From contig OZ020270.1 of the NCBI GenBank assembly GCA_963971225.1, positions 67,276,932-67,340,931 of the forward strand: a stretch of DNA of 64,000 nucleotides, in the 5' to 3' direction. Positions 1 to 11,319 of this stretch are shown in pieces (position 1 is the stretch's first letter; the number at the start of each line of letters is the position of its first letter). The notes below the pieces were generated by a model. It was not told the DNA's origin. It worked only from the letters and a program-made list of their open reading frames with translations, and made no database searches. The position numbers and the translations under genes are program-made. This DNA is from Melieria omissa. Its lineage: Eukaryota > Arthropoda > Insecta > Diptera > Ulidiidae.

Positions 1-1190
1 ATAGCCGCTGCGTAAGTCGAGCGTGGAGAACCACTGCGTGCCTGACAGTGTGTCCAGGGTGTCATCGATCCGAGGTAGTGGATAACTGTCCTTCTTGGTC
101 ACATCATTGAGCTTCCGATAGTCCACACAAAACTGGGTACTGCCATCTTTTTTCTTGACTAGCACAACCGGCGAGCACCAGGGGCCCGAAGAAGGCTCTA
201 TGACCTTGTCTTTCCGCATGTTCTCGATCAAATTTGTGACCTCCTCCCTCTTGGCCAGAGGAACTCGTCTTGGCGGTTGACGAATCGGTTTTGCACTTCC
301 GGTGTCGATGCTGTGCTTCACTATGGCTGTTCTTCCGCCTGCTTCTGTCGCAAATATTGACCCAGAGTGCTGCAGGAGTGACCTCGCCTTCTGTTTCTGC
401 TTGGCCGTCAACTCGCTGCTCCACTGGTTCTCCTGCGGTATGGCGTCCATGTTAAAACCGCTCTTCTTATTACCTCCAGGCGGGCTACTCTCGCAATTGA
501 CCACTGCTACAGCTTCCTTACACTCGCCAATTACCTCATCTTTTCCGACATATCTGGGTGCATTCAGGGGGTTCAGTATTCTGACTGGTATCCTGCCATT
601 TTTAGGTTCCACTAATGTACGTCCGATGATGATGTTGTCGTGTCCTTGTTTCGGTGCTTCTACTACCCACAGCCGGCTTGTCCCATCGTCCTCGTCCACC
701 TTTGCCCACACAATCGCCTCAGAATTCGCTGGTATCCTCCTGTGTTGACACGATACAACCTTCCTTACCGCCACGCTTCGCTCATAGCCGGTGTGCAGCG
801 GGAATTCAACGTTGGCATATCTCAGCACATTTTCCTTCAGGTCCAGCGTAAAACCGTGCCTAATCATGAAATCCACGCCGATAATCACGTCGTCCATTAT
901 ATCCGCGACGATGAACTCATGTTCCAGGCTGCTGGTGCCGATAGCAATCGTTTTTGTAACTTTACCTCTTACCGGCGCGCGCTCGCCAGTCGCAGTCCGC
1001 AGCTGTATGCCATGCAGCGGTTCCCAGTTCTTCAGCAGCTTCCTTTTTATGATCGAATATGATGCTCCAGTATCCAGTGTCAACACGAACAACTTTCCAT
1101 CTATCCTTCCTTCAATTGTCAAGCTGCTGGGCTGTCGTTTCAGCTGTGAGACAAGGACGGTGGGGCGGCAGATTGTGGGGATCAGCTCAC
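1..1190 (-). CDS. pol: Ty3/gypsy copy A pol, N-terminal part (protease and start of RT)
   Basis: Reading the minus strand, one frame stays open from about 1190 to the window edge. I checked it in blocks of 60 bases and saw no stop. It encodes the retroviral-type aspartic protease ([10 protein letters not shown] near 1050-1080), a linker, and the first third of reverse transcriptase ([13 protein letters not shown] near 150-180, YRKLND near 110, ending in LDLRSGY at the edge). It matches the same region of copy B (28631-32155) residue for residue apart from scattered substitutions. No ATG is needed: the frame overlaps the end of gag in the -1 phase, so Gag-Pol is probably made by -1 frameshifting (inference). 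RT palm, RNase H, integrase and the other LTR lie outside the window. Confidence 0.85.
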
Positions 1191-1211
1191 GCCCCTTTGG
1201 GCTGACCCGTT

Positions 1212-2594
1212 TTAGTTTAACGACTCGCCGTCCTCAGCCCTGCGATTGTTGGCTGGGCCTCGATTGTCAGTATTCCTCGCTTCAGGCGATTGCGATCGGG
1301 AACGGGAACGCCTCTTCCGTTGGCGGCAGTCTCGTGATATGTGGCCCTGCTTGCCACATACCCAGCAGACAACTTTAGAGGAGACCACTCGTGGCCTGCC
1401 CGGTATCTCAGAGCTTATGGCCTGGATCGGAATGTCGTTGTCCGCCCGAATCTGGCGTATCCTTGCAGGGGCATACCGAGTGCTCCCAATCCATGCCGCT
1501 TCATATGTCATCGCGCTGGTCACCGTCTCCTTGAATGTCGGCTTGCCCATCATCAACGAACTGCGACGCGTTTCTGGATCATGAAGACCTTCAATAAACG
1601 ACTCAATCTTCATCCTCTCGAGATCATCAGCACCAAATTTTGGGTAGCACAACTGTACGAGCCGCTCAATGTCTGCTGCATATGTCTGCAGCGCCTCGTT
1701 GGCTCTTTGCTTGCGGTTCTTCAGCTCACAGTAGTATAGCGCATGGTTGTGCTCGTTGCTATACTTCGCTGCTAACGCTCTCATGATGGCACCGTAATCA
1801 CTTCATAAACATTCTGGAACTGATTTGATCACCTCGGCCGTAGGACCTTTCAGCGCCAGTGCCAACCTCCGACCTTTCCTGATATCTGTCCACTGATTTT
1901 CCAAAGCAGCCAAGTCGAATTGCAATTTAAATGTATCGAACGGCGCAGCACCATCATAAGTAGGCACTTCTGTTCTGCCAGCAAAACCGTCCTGAACCGG
2001 TGGCAAACATTCTCGTGGCTGTACCTCTCGAAGTCGCTCGTCTATCTTTCTGTGCATCGAATCTTCCAGACTGTCCACTCGTTTGTTCAAGGACTCATCC
2101 AGGTTGTCAACTCGTTTGTCCCAATTGTCCATGCGCGTCTCAAGATGCTCAACTTTCACGTTCAGCCTATTGGAGATTTCCTCTACCTTCTGCTCTATGC
2201 GCTCAGAATTTTTCTCGACTTTTGCCGAAATTTCGAGATTCGTAGTTTCCAGCTTCGCCTCCATTTGCGCCGACATTTCGCGAATTTCACGATTTAAAGT
2301 CTCGAACATGCCCCTCATTGCAACCATAAGCTGGCTCATGTCCATTGCTTGTGGTGGCGCAGCCGCTCCAGCCGTACTCTGTAGCGAAGCAGCACCCGCA
2401 GGCGACTCCTCCACCTTGGCCGACGCCTCTGGTTCTTGCGCTCCGAACTCGTGCACAGTCCAATCGACGCCTCGTGCCTCACATGCTTCTCGCAAGCGCA
2501 ACTGCAATTCCACCTTTCCGCCATCAGTCGGCAAATTCCAGGCAGCCAGCTCCTTCTTCAGCTGGTCCACCTTCAGCAGCTCGAGTTTAACCAT
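1212..2594 (-). pseudogene. gag: Ty3/gypsy copy A gag with one nonsense codon
   Basis: Gag starts at the ATG at 2594 (MVKLELLKVDQL). Its first ~35 residues look like a SAP-type helix-extension-helix (DQLKKELAAWNLPTDGG), followed by an acidic/alanine linker and a coiled coil with EISAKVEK/EISNRLN-type repeats. Next come the capsid-like domain and, near the end, one CCHC zinc knuckle (CWVCGKQGHISRDC) with an RS-rich tail. The frame is interrupted once: at 1803-1805 an AGA codon, as in copy B, has become TGA. Downstream, 1784 to 1212 remains open to the natural stop. The zinc knuckle is complete here, unlike in copy B. The lesion is a simple point mutation, so this copy is dead for full-length Gag but structurally well preserved. 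Confidence 0.85.
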
Positions 2595-2652
2595 GTCCGT
2601 GCTTTTATAATTTTATTTCTTTAGCTTTTTTTTTATCTTCAATTTTCCACAA

Positions 2653-2669
2653 TCCCACTTCTGACACCA
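2653..2669 (-). promoter_or_regulatory. Primer binding site, tRNA-Leu type (copy A)
   Basis: The minus strand reads TGGTGTCAGAAGTGGGA two bases inside the LTR. This complements the 3' end of an insect tRNA-Leu, the primer also used by mdg3/blastopia-like elements (family knowledge). Copies B and C keep the first 13 bases. Confidence 0.75.
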
Positions 2670-2671
2670 AA

Positions 2672-3099
2672 TGTTACGAATACTACGTCTAGTGGGCTGT
2701 TACGTATTACTGGATTGTGCAATTTGAAAATAAAACACAGTCAGTTTCTTAAACGCAGACAATAAAATAAACCAACAGTCACTTAATTATTCACACTTTC
2801 ACACTTTACTGTTCGTACACTTAAGTATTTGCTTAATTATTCCGTGTGGCAACTTCACTTGTCAAAACCAGACTGACTCGCTGCACCGCATCTGGCCACC
2901 TTTTATACTCTGTCCGGCCGTCGCGCAGATCGTTCTCGCACGTTGCCAGATTGGACTAGAAGTTTCCCTGATGACCGCGACCATCGTTGCCAGGTTGGAC
3001 TAAAAGTTATTATCGCGGCCGTCGTTGCCAGATTGGGTTATGGCACGGCACGTAGCGGCAGGGTTGCTTTGCACCGCGACAGACTGTCTCATCGTTACA
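2672..3099 (-). repeat. 5' LTR of Ty3/gypsy copy A
   Basis: A 428-bp LTR that begins TGTAACGATGAG and ends CGTAACA on the minus strand, so it has canonical TG...CA ends. A TATA box (minus strand GTATAAAAGG, near 2902-2911) and a polyadenylation-type AATAAA on the gag side are visible. The flank at 3100-3103 is ATAT; the other target-site copy is outside the window. It is clearly related to, but diverged from, the LTRs at 26629, 23003 and 19825. Confidence 0.85.
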
Positions 3100-3103
3100 A
3101 TAT

Positions 3104-4155
3104 TGTATTTTCCATCAGTAGCAAAAGATAATTTACAAAAGATAATTTGCAGCACCGTTATTTTTACTTCCAGCAACAAACGAATCCTTAACTTAAACTT
3201 AACTTAAATCCTTAAACTTTAAAAAGTGCAGGTGGTTCATTCAATTATCCCACAGAACTACGTATTCATTCAATGAGCCAATTGCGAGAATTATTTTCCT
3301 GTGTAATTTGTATGCTTCCGAGTAAAACTTTAGTGATAAGTATTCAACATTTAAGTTAAGCTTATTCAAACTATTTAATTAATGACTTAGAATAAATAAA
3401 TAAATAACTAAACATCTTAATTCTGTTGCTCTAAAGCATTGGTTTTCGCTACTGCTTTTTTTCTTTTTTTTTAAGAAACCTGTAAACCTTATCCTCGAAA
3501 TAGCATTTGCTTCCTTCAATCTCTGTCACAGAAAACATACAATCCAATTGATTAAAATCAGACACGACAAGACCACAAATACTTCCTTCGCTTCAGAAAT
3601 GTAATTGAATTGACACCAAAAACACGAATATAACAGCGAATACAATGGATAAATATTAATTTTGAATGTGTTCAGACATTCTTTTCTAACAAAAATTATA
3701 ATTTACTAACCTAAAAGAAAATAAAAGCCAAGGCTAGTGAAAAACATTTGGACCAGGTACTTTTTGCGCTAGCTAACTCATGTGACTATTAACGAGATGG
3801 CACGAAAAAAGTGCTTCAAATCGGGTCCGATGCAGCCCTATGCTCCGTAGAGGACTGAATAAGGAACAAACGAAAACAAATATTTATAAACAATTCTGAC
3901 ACTTATTACGTCGAAAATAAAAAAAACTGAAAATAACAGGCAACTTTGTATGAAAATACACCATGGTCTTGCCAGACCATAGGGGGTTCAACTAAGGGGT
4001 ATAAATACGTTTTGCACGATTCTCGCCTTGTTTTTGTAAAAATTGTGTTCATGTATTGGTTTTTGTACTTAGAAAGGATCAGTTGAGGATATCATGAAAT
4101 ATGAACCCGATAGCTTTACTACAACCTTACTAAAAGTGGACCCAAAGTTCAATAT
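3104..4155. other. AT-rich spacer, no gene seen
   Basis: No convincing ORF, RNA gene or protein similarity. At 3963-3980 there is an imperfect palindrome (ATGGTCTTGCCAGACCAT) that resembles the one next to the TTAA end at 4188, so the last 240 bases may belong to a piggyBac-type element. Confidence 0.5.
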
Positions 4156-4191
4156 GGTCTGGTCAGACCTGGGTGCGCACACAAGGGTTAA
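4156..4191. repeat. piggyBac-type terminal sequence (right end)
   Basis: The sequence ends ...CACACAAGGG followed by TTAA (4188-4191). Read from outside, it gives TTAACCCTTGTGTGCGCACC and then a near-palindrome GGTCTGACCAGACC. This is the same architecture as the complete MITE at 9842-10093 (TTAACCCTT plus subterminal palindrome). I could not find the opposite end. Confidence 0.45.
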
Positions 4192-6089
4192 CAAGAGTTT
4201 AATTCAATATTGACATGTTTGAATTCATATTTTAAAATACATACAATTAAAAACAAAATATATATACAAGAAATTAATACAAAATATATACAAAATATAA
4301 ATTATTCACTAAAGGAATTTTCATCATCATCATCATCATCACTAAAGCTAATATCAAGGGGTACAACTAAATTTTCATCGGTATCTTCTCTTTGTTCTAC
4401 ATGTGGCATCAAAAAAATTTATATTTCATTTCCATACTTTTTTTTTAGTTTCCCTTTTGCCTATATACTTCCAGCAACGGTTCGGATTGCAACAATAAGG
4501 AGTTAAACAAGTCCTTGTTGCAGAGTATCCTACTTATTTTTCTTGTATGTTTTAATCTATTATTTCTTATTATTTTATGTGAACACTCGAGTGCTTCTTC
4601 CGACAGTGTTCCAATTGGACTTGAAGAATATCTTATTTATCTGCACCGTGTATTAAAAGCTTGTGCACTGTCACAGGCATGTAATACTGCTCACTCGTTT
4701 TTTCTTAAATGCAGAGGTCAAACTGTTGCTCAAGAAATTGTTTCACGCTAGGAAGAATGCTTTCTTTTTTATTTGACTTCGCTTGCAGCCAAGCATACAA
4801 AATTGTTCGAATTTGAGCTCGAGTAGTCACTGAAAAAGTTGTATAACTTCAGAAAAAGCAAGCCAAAGCAGCTGAAATTTTTATATAGAAATCTACATAC
4901 TTGCGTGCACAAAATATGAAAAAAAAGAAAAAAGTGATAAGAAGTGATTTTTTTTAATCGTCTCTGAAATCTGACTTTAACACTTTTTTTAAATTGAAAT
5001 TTCGCTGTCCGTTTTTTAACGGGAAAAAGCAGATATGACATTATTGAACGCAGGTTATAGTATTACCAGCTTAAAAAAACAGTCAAACATTGTTCTGCAA
5101 ATAATTTCGGCAAGTTTATCGATTGTGGTCAAAATTATCGAATTTCAAAGTTGGAGTACAAAAACCGCTTTCAATGAAATGAAATTGAAGCAAAGGGAAT
5201 GCTAACTTTGAACACTGATAACTCCTACAGTTATATATATTTTTTTTTAAATATTTTAGATTTGTCTAAGCCAGTATATTGTTAACAGAACCTCATATGG
5301 ATTTTTACATTTTCGACTTTGCAAATATCGACTTTTGTCCATACTCGTTACACTGTGCGTCGCACACTGGGGTAATATATAAGTAAAGTGGCGATGAATT
5401 CAAAAACGAAAAATAAAGATACAGATATGTTCTTAGTACCGGGTTAAAGTGGATAAAATTCTGCAACACTACGTGAAAGAGTTGTTGCAAAATAGTTTAC
5501 CATTTTCCCGCAAAGCACTATGAAAGTTGACATTTATTTTCATTTGGCGCGCGCACAGCGTGAAACGTGAATTTTTCAATTATTTAAATCAAATTTGCTT
5601 TACAAGTTTTTAAAGTAGCATAAAAGTGATGATGGAGGCTTCTTGTTCAGGTAATATTTTTGTTAATTAAAAAAAAAGCCTAAAACTTGCCTTATTTTGA
5701 CCCTATTCATAGACATATAGTTGTTTGTTCAGTGATGTTCACCTAAAATATTGTCATAATCGTAATCTGTGGATATTCTAGCAACTTTCTATGAAAAAAA
5801 AGTTGCGATATTGTTGCGCACTTTTGCAGCATTTCGATTTTTGTATGTGAAGTCTGCAAAATATGCACGCGGTCCGTGAAAGGAAAGACAAAAAAGAAAT
5901 GTAAATGCAAAAAAAAGCAACAAGCGAAATGTTTTATGTTCGTTTTGTTGCTGTTCAATGTATGACTTTTAGTATTGCTTTATGCTTTTTAAACTACATT
6001 ACGGGGGGCCGGCATGTTAGATTTATATTAGCCAGCATATTAGGTGACATATAAGGCGGGATATCGCGGCACGTAAGTATTTTTGGGTT
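4192..6089. other. AT-rich spacer, nothing recognised
   Basis: Contains only short ORFs without recognisable motifs, poly-T tracts and a GAT/ATC microsatellite at about 4321-4340. On the minus strand an acidic stretch (SFSDDDDDENS) ends in a stop near 4310, but I could not link it to any domain. No promoter, RNA gene or transposon terminus can be supported. Confidence 0.5.
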
Positions 6090-6103
6090 TTAAGATATTT
6101 ATG

Positions 6104-6259
6104 GTCAGCCGCCGTGGCTCAGTTGGTTAGTGCGCGGTCTAGCGAGTCGAATGCAGAGCGACGCTAGTTCGAATTATGCATGTACGGGTGGTTGCGGGAA
6201 GCTAGGCCTTAGTCTCGCGTAAGCGGGCTGTCGTGCCAATCAATTATTATTATTATTAA
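6104..6259 (+). mobile_element. tRNA-derived SINE, short form
   Basis: Starts CAGCCGCCGTGGCTCAGTTG, which contains a pol III A box (TGGCTCAGTTGG), followed ~50 bases later by a B-box-like AGTTCGAATTA. It ends in an (ATT)n tail. A 14-bp target-site duplication, TTAAGATATTTATG, flanks it at 6090-6103 and 6260-6273. The body shares its head and its 3' part (GGTTGCGGGAAGCTAGGCC and onward) with the SINE at 48152 but lacks that copy's ~175-bp central block. It is mobile rather than a tRNA gene because of the tail, the duplication and the degenerate tRNA fold. Confidence 0.88.
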
Positions 6260-6273
6260 TTAAGATATTTATG

Positions 6274-6667
6274 AAACACAATACAAAATCATCTCAAATG
6301 ATGCTGAACCAAATAAAATTTCGATATCTTAGATTATTTCATTTGTCTTTGTTGTAGGGTGTGGGCAAAACTAGGTCAGCTGACCTTATTTATCAGAAGT
6401 TGAAGTATTGGGCATTGTTATTGTTTGTATTACTTTTGTGTAATCGATTGAAATAACCGCAGTGAATTGCATTAAACTAATTAGGTATAGGGTAATTGCA
6501 AAAGACTACTTTTTCAAGATATTAAAAAAGGTGGTTGTTTTCATTTAGGAACGAAATCCAATGTTATTTGGTATACTCGTTAAAGTTTTTATTACATAAT
6601 GACCAACTCTTTGCCTTAAATTGTGCTAAATCTTTCGTTGAGTACTATCCCTGGTATAACATGCCTA
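6274..6667. other. Spacer, nothing recognised
   Basis: AT-rich sequence between the SINE and the errantivirus LTR fragment; no motif or ORF that I can support. Confidence 0.5.
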
Positions 6668-6963
6668 CGGCGTTAGATTTCGGCTTGCGCTACCACTGCA
6701 TTTCGGTGCAACTCGACGCTTTCGTCCGGTGACACAACGGTGACCAGCAAAGAAAAAGAAAGCTAAGGCCAGCCGTTGACTTAGCATTTTAGCTTAGCTG
6801 GACCGTAGCACTTAGATTTTAGTTTAGTCGATAAGAATCGGTGTAAAGGTGCATAGCACCTAAAGGTGCATAGCACCTAAGGTGTAAAGGTGCATAGCAC
6901 CTAAGCGAATAAATAAAGTAATAAAAAAGGCACATAGTGCCTAAAACACGCGATTGGTTTAAC
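6668..6963 (+). repeat. Errantivirus LTR fragment (R-U5 side)
   Basis: The same sequence occurs at 19266-19558 at roughly 93-95 % identity by eye. It contains small hairpin units GGTGC-ATA-GCACC (three copies at about 6846-6905) and GGCAC-ATA-GTGCC, plus AATAAA at 6909. It ends immediately before the primer site. The start of the 3' LTR after 12714 does not match this start, so either the fragment lacks its U3 or the two ends come from different variants. Confidence 0.7.
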
Positions 6964-6980
6964 TGGCGCCCAACGTGGGG
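6964..6980 (+). promoter_or_regulatory. Primer binding site, tRNA-Lys type
   Basis: TGGCGCCCAACGTGGGG follows the LTR directly. This is the tRNA-Lys primer sequence used by gypsy-group errantiviruses and several vertebrate retroviruses (established knowledge). Confidence 0.8.
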
Positions 6981-7975
6981 CCACGAAAAAAATCCTCATA
7001 GAAGGATTACGCGTACGAACGTGGCCGAAGGCTGATCCCCCGACAATTAAGTGCAAAAATATTAAAAAATAAAATATGAACTGAAAATCGTAACAACAGA
7101 ACTTATAATTAATTAATAATTACAATTCCTTATAAAGGAAAAAGATTGGACAAAAATTAATATAAACCAAAAGGGTTTAGTGAAAAAAGCAAAGAAAGAC
7201 AGTGAAAACCCGTATAAAAGGATTGGACAAAAAATTTAAATAAGCCAAAAGGGTTTAGTGAAAAAAGCAACGAAAGACAGTGAAAACCCGTATAAAAGGA
7301 GTGGCTAATTTAAAAAAGGGCCCCAAAGCAGAAATCTTTATAAAAAGACAATTTGAAGTTTAAAAGTTTGAAAAACTGTTAAAAAATTGTTTAAGGCTCT
7401 GCACGCCAAGCCGAGGCGTTGCCAACGAGGGACAGTAACCTACAGCAGCAGACACGGCAGCAGCAGAAGTACTGTAAGATTATTGAGTAGAGGATAAGTG
7501 AATTTGTTAGAGTTAAGAATATTATAATTTAAAATAAAATTGTGGTGCAAATTGTAAGTAGAAGTAAGCTTCGCTAAAATAGCGTAAAACGATAAAAAAA
7601 ATTGAACCTTTGATATAAGGGTATAAACAAGTTCAAATCTGCGAATCCGTAGCCAACCCAAGAGTTGACCGGACCCTCCAGATTAAAAGAACATTAAAAT
7701 TAAAATAAATTATTGTAAAGAATGGTCCCCATTCTACTAATAAGAAAATTTTGCGGAGATTTATAACAATTAAAAACCTTGTAAAACTTCGCTTACGCGT
7801 ACAAGCATAGTAAAGAGATTGTAATAATTTTTGGAATCTAAAACCAGCCGTGTCATACCCTTTTATTTAAAGGAAGTCGGTAAATAATAAACTTTCCTTT
7901 GTTAAATAAAAAAGGGGCAAAGTTATTTTAGCAAACCCTTGCGAAAACTTGTGTAGAGAATCCCTTCGCTAGAAA
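6981..7975 (+). other. Errantivirus leader, non-coding
   Basis: AT-rich leader between primer site and gag ATG. It holds a direct repeat: the block with AAAAGATTGGACAAAAA... and GCAAAGAAAGACAGTGAAAA at about 7140-7220 recurs at 7215-7300. No ORF of note. Confidence 0.55.
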
Positions 7976-9113
7976 ATGGACGATCAAACCATACGGGCTA
8001 TCCTGAGCTCCGCCGTCAAAACGGCCGTGGAACAAACCAAGCAGAGCTTCCAGACTACGGTGGAAGACTTGACGCGCAGGCTTAGCTTGCTGGAGGCACC
8101 GCCCGCGGTAGTTGAATACAGGGAGGTATCCATTGATCCCACCGTAAAATGTGATGAATCACTTGATGTGATTAAGGGGCACAACTAGTTTGAAATTTTG
8201 AAAATTTCGTTTTTTGTTTTATTTCATATTTTTATAGTATAACTATCATAGAAAAAGTATACGAACGGATTTTGTCGAATTCGTAAAAGTCTCTGAGATA
8301 CAGAGCCTCAAACCCGTCTCGTTCACTACGCGGTAACACGGTTTTAAAACTTTAAACGCGTTTTTCTCAAAACTACATTTTTCAAATTTGCTGCAGCTGT
8401 AACTTGATAACAAATCATCCGATCGACTTGGGTCTTTTTTTAGCTTATTGTGTATTTGTTTTTCCATACAATGACCCTCCAGTTTAATGATAGGATGAAA
8501 AGTATAATATGCCACGCCAGAAACCATCAGATTTTTCAGCAAAATTTTAATTTTTTTTTCAAAAAACCGCCATTTTGTTGCATTTTATTTTTTTTTTACA
8601 ACCGAGGGTCATTGTATAGGAAATATAACCTAGTTAAGTAAAATTTTTGGTTTTTATTATTTCAGGCACTGCGAAGGCTACAATCACTGCAGCAGTGGGA
8701 GAACGTTTTTTTTTTTGAAGACTCAGGAGATGGTGGATAACTTGCTGAAAATCGAATATTTTCATTTGAAAAAATTACTTTGTATTCATTATTTATGCAT
8801 AAATATATCTGCAACATTTTAAAACACTCGATGCAATACTTCACAAAATTCAAAATTCACAAAAATCTCCTTTTTCAGGCGGTCAAACTAGTTGTGCCCC
8901 TTAAGTCATTGCCCGAGTTTGACGGTAGCCAGTCTCGGTACGTTTCCTGGAGACAGGCTGCCTTCACGGCTTACAGATTGTTTCAAAATTACGAGGGAAG
9001 CTCCAAACACTACCAAGCGGTAGCCATTATAAGAAATAAAATTATCGGGCAGGCCGACTTGATATTATCCTCGTTTAACACCATACTGAATTTTAAGGCC
9101 ATAATAGCCAGTT
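7976..9113 (+). pseudogene. gag: Errantivirus gag N-terminal remnant, split by a MITE
   Basis: The ATG at 7976 opens MDDQTIRAILSSAVKTAVEQ, a helical N-terminus. The frame runs to 8171 and resumes exactly in phase at 8905 after the TTAA insertion is ignored, continuing through LPEFDGSQSRYVSWRQAAFT and SSKHYQAVAIIRNKI, both typical of errantivirus Gag. It stops being Gag-like around 9110, where the env-like sequence begins in another phase. Thus only about 135 residues of Gag survive. Two independent lesions are seen: the MITE and the large internal deletion. Confidence 0.8.
8172..8904. mobile_element. piggyBac-type MITE inside gag (TTAA duplication)
   Basis: TTAA at 8172-8175 and 8901-8904 flank an insert whose ends are perfect inverted repeats GGGGCACAACTAGTTTGA. 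Removing the insert and one TTAA restores the gag phase, which proves it is an insertion. It has no transposase ORF (~725 bp), so it is non-autonomous. The TTAA target and palindrome AACTAGTT near the end suggest piggyBac mobilisation (inference). Confidence 0.85.
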
Positions 9114-9841
9114 ACAGGACCAGATAAACAATCTAACTAACGTAGTTAACCCTTCTGTTCGTGAGAAGGTCCCTGAGGACCTTTTCGATTTTCAAACTCT
9201 CATAACTTTTTATTGTTGTAGGATCGAATATTCGAACTGGACATGTATTCCAAGAGAAAATTGTGCTAAAGCTATTAAAATTGGTTTCGAAGTGATTCTA
9301 GGAATAGTTTAATTTTAATTGAGGTTTAACAACGTTTAGTACGCGGATTAGTGAAAAGGTCCCTAGGGACCTTGTACTACTATTTTCAGAAATAGCTAAC
9401 ATTTGCACTAATTCGTCTGGCCAGACGAAAATATTATGGGGCTAGGGTATGTATATAAGTATATATATACACAAACGATGTTATTTATACATTTTTATCT
9501 ACAAATACACTGTAAAAAGAATGCTATGATTATATGATTTTTTTTTACTTTTTTTTTTAATTTTAAGGTATTTAGCCACTACTTATATTTTATTTTTTGT
9601 AGTTATATGTATATATTTATATAATATGTGATATGCATATTTTTTTAAACTTTTTTTCATGCAATGCATGTATGACACTTGCGTGAAAGACAAACGTTGT
9701 CTTCACATTGCTGGCAACGAAATCCAGTTTTGGTGCTTGCAGCCCTAAATTATTAGGAGTATACGAACTGACCAAGGATGCAATGAGTATATCAAAAAAT
9801 AAAGGTTTGTTTTTTGCATACTTAGTTTTTGAAAATTTTAC

Positions 9842-10093
9842 TTAACCCTTATTCTCATACCCGGGTACCCGGGTGCCCACTGCGATGTATTTTCGTGAAA
9901 AAAACTGACAAATAATGAAAATTTTTTTTTTACCTTTCGGATCCTCGTTATTTAGGTGAAAAGCGAACAAATCATATATTTAAAAAATTTTGTTTTTTAA
10001 TTAACAAAATATTGAAAACTTAAAAATTTCATGAAATGGGTACCCCGGGTGCCAAACGACGTTAGTAAGTTTGGGTATGAGAATAAGGGTTAA
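9842..10093. mobile_element. piggyBac-type MITE, complete
   Basis: Bounded by TTAA at 9842-9845 and 10090-10093. The terminal repeats are perfect over 17 bp (CCCTTATTCTCATACCC). Just inside lie GC-rich near-palindromes (GGGTACCCGGGTGCC on the left, GGTACCCCGGGTGCC on the right) in an otherwise AT-rich 244-bp body. No ORF. The layout of terminal repeat, spacer and internal repeat is what piggyBac transposases bind (family knowledge). Confidence 0.88.
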
Positions 10094-10345
10094 CTTTACT
10101 TAATTTTCCATTTTTTAACATTAAACAATTTTTCGTCTGGCGAAGACGAAGATGTGAATAAATAAATTGACTTCAATACAAAAATAATTCATAAACGCGC
10201 TTGCAAATTGTTTCGATTTGTTACGTTTTATATAGATGGTTAAAGTTCTAAAGTTTCATAAGCCCAACCATATAAAGTTTCGATATTAAGCAGTGAATCG
10301 AGTGTGAAAATTTGAAATTTGTGTAAAAGTAAATTATGTCATATA

Positions 10346-11235
10346 CAGTGTGTTTCACAAAACATATTTGTCTGTAGAATTTTAAAGAAAGAGTGTTTCA
10401 AAATTGTATTATTTGTTTACTGTTACACACCTAAATACCTAGTGCGCGATATATTAATATGCAGTCCATTCCCCATAGTTTTCTAGAATTGCTTGACATC
10501 GTCTTACACAACTTCCGCTTAATTCTTTGGCATAAACTGGAGGCAAATTCTTCCACATTTTTTTATGGTCGCAGAAAACTGCTTGGTTGTGAATATTTTT
10601 TTCCACGGATCTTAGCCTTCATAAAAGTCCATACATTTTCAATTGGATTTGCATCGGGACTTTGGGCAGGCCAACCTAGTTGTTGTATACCTTCTTTCAT
10701 TTTCCAAAATGTGCATAGGTGACTACGGTGTTTTGGATCATTACCTTCTTGTAGAATCCAACGACTTGTATCCGGCCCCTAAAGTTTTACAGCAGACTTT
10801 AGCAAACATTTTTCATAAAGTTTAATCATAAATTTGGCGTCTAAATTTAGTGTAGAGACAGTCAAAGTGCCAAATCCTTTTTTTTTAAACATGGACTTTT
10901 GTAGGGTGCTTAACAGTCCGCTGAACAAATTTTTGGCCTTTAGCGATACAAGCTTTCCTCCAGATATTCGAAACAACGAAAGTGGACTCATCCGTGAATA
11001 TAACTTTACTCCAATATCGAACCAAGTTTTCCTTTTTCCAAACTAGTAATTTTTGGATATGAATGTCAGTCAATAGCGGTTTGTAAAGTGCTCCTATTTC
11101 GAAATTAAGCACAAAAATAAAATGCTTATTACACCGTGCATATTTACTGCGTGGTGTATGTATTTTAAAATTTACCGTTTGATTGGTACCGTTATCATAC
11201 ACGGTAAAAAGTTTAGGCTAATTTGGAACACACTG
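10346..11235 (-). mobile_element. Tc1-like element, decayed
   Basis: TA dinucleotides at 10344-10345 and 11236-11237 flank ends reading CAGTGTGTTTCA (left) and, from the right, CAGTGTGTTCCA, so terminal repeats of about 12 bp are visible. The 890-bp body is shorter than the ~1.6 kb usual for Tc1 elements, and its transposase lacks the N-terminal DNA-binding part. Confidence 0.8.
10440..11202 (-). pseudogene. Tc1 transposase fragment (DDE domain), broken
   Basis: Minus-strand pieces in several phases show the Tc1 catalytic core: KVIFTDES (first Asp, about 11080), VKHPTKVHV, then GFGTLTVSTLN after a frameshift, a TAG stop, WILQEGNDPKHRS (second Asp, about 10740) and WPAQSPDANPIENVW (Glu, about 10650). 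The paired helix-turn-helix domain is missing. At least one frameshift and one stop make it inactive. Confidence 0.8.
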
Positions 11236-11319
11236 TATTTTTCTTCATCATAAGAAAAAATTATATTTAACAAAAATTTAATTCTCAATCAATCATTATT
11301 GTGCCCTTTTACTAATATA

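Noticed and set aside
4515..4751. Cys-containing ORF as a possible piggyBac C-terminus
   Set aside because: Spacing of Cys and His does not fit the piggyBac finger, and there is no upstream transposase.
6106..6180. A tRNA gene at the SINE head
   Set aside because: A and B boxes are present, but the cloverleaf cannot be completed, the same sequence recurs at 48152, and target duplications plus a repeat tail mark both as SINEs.
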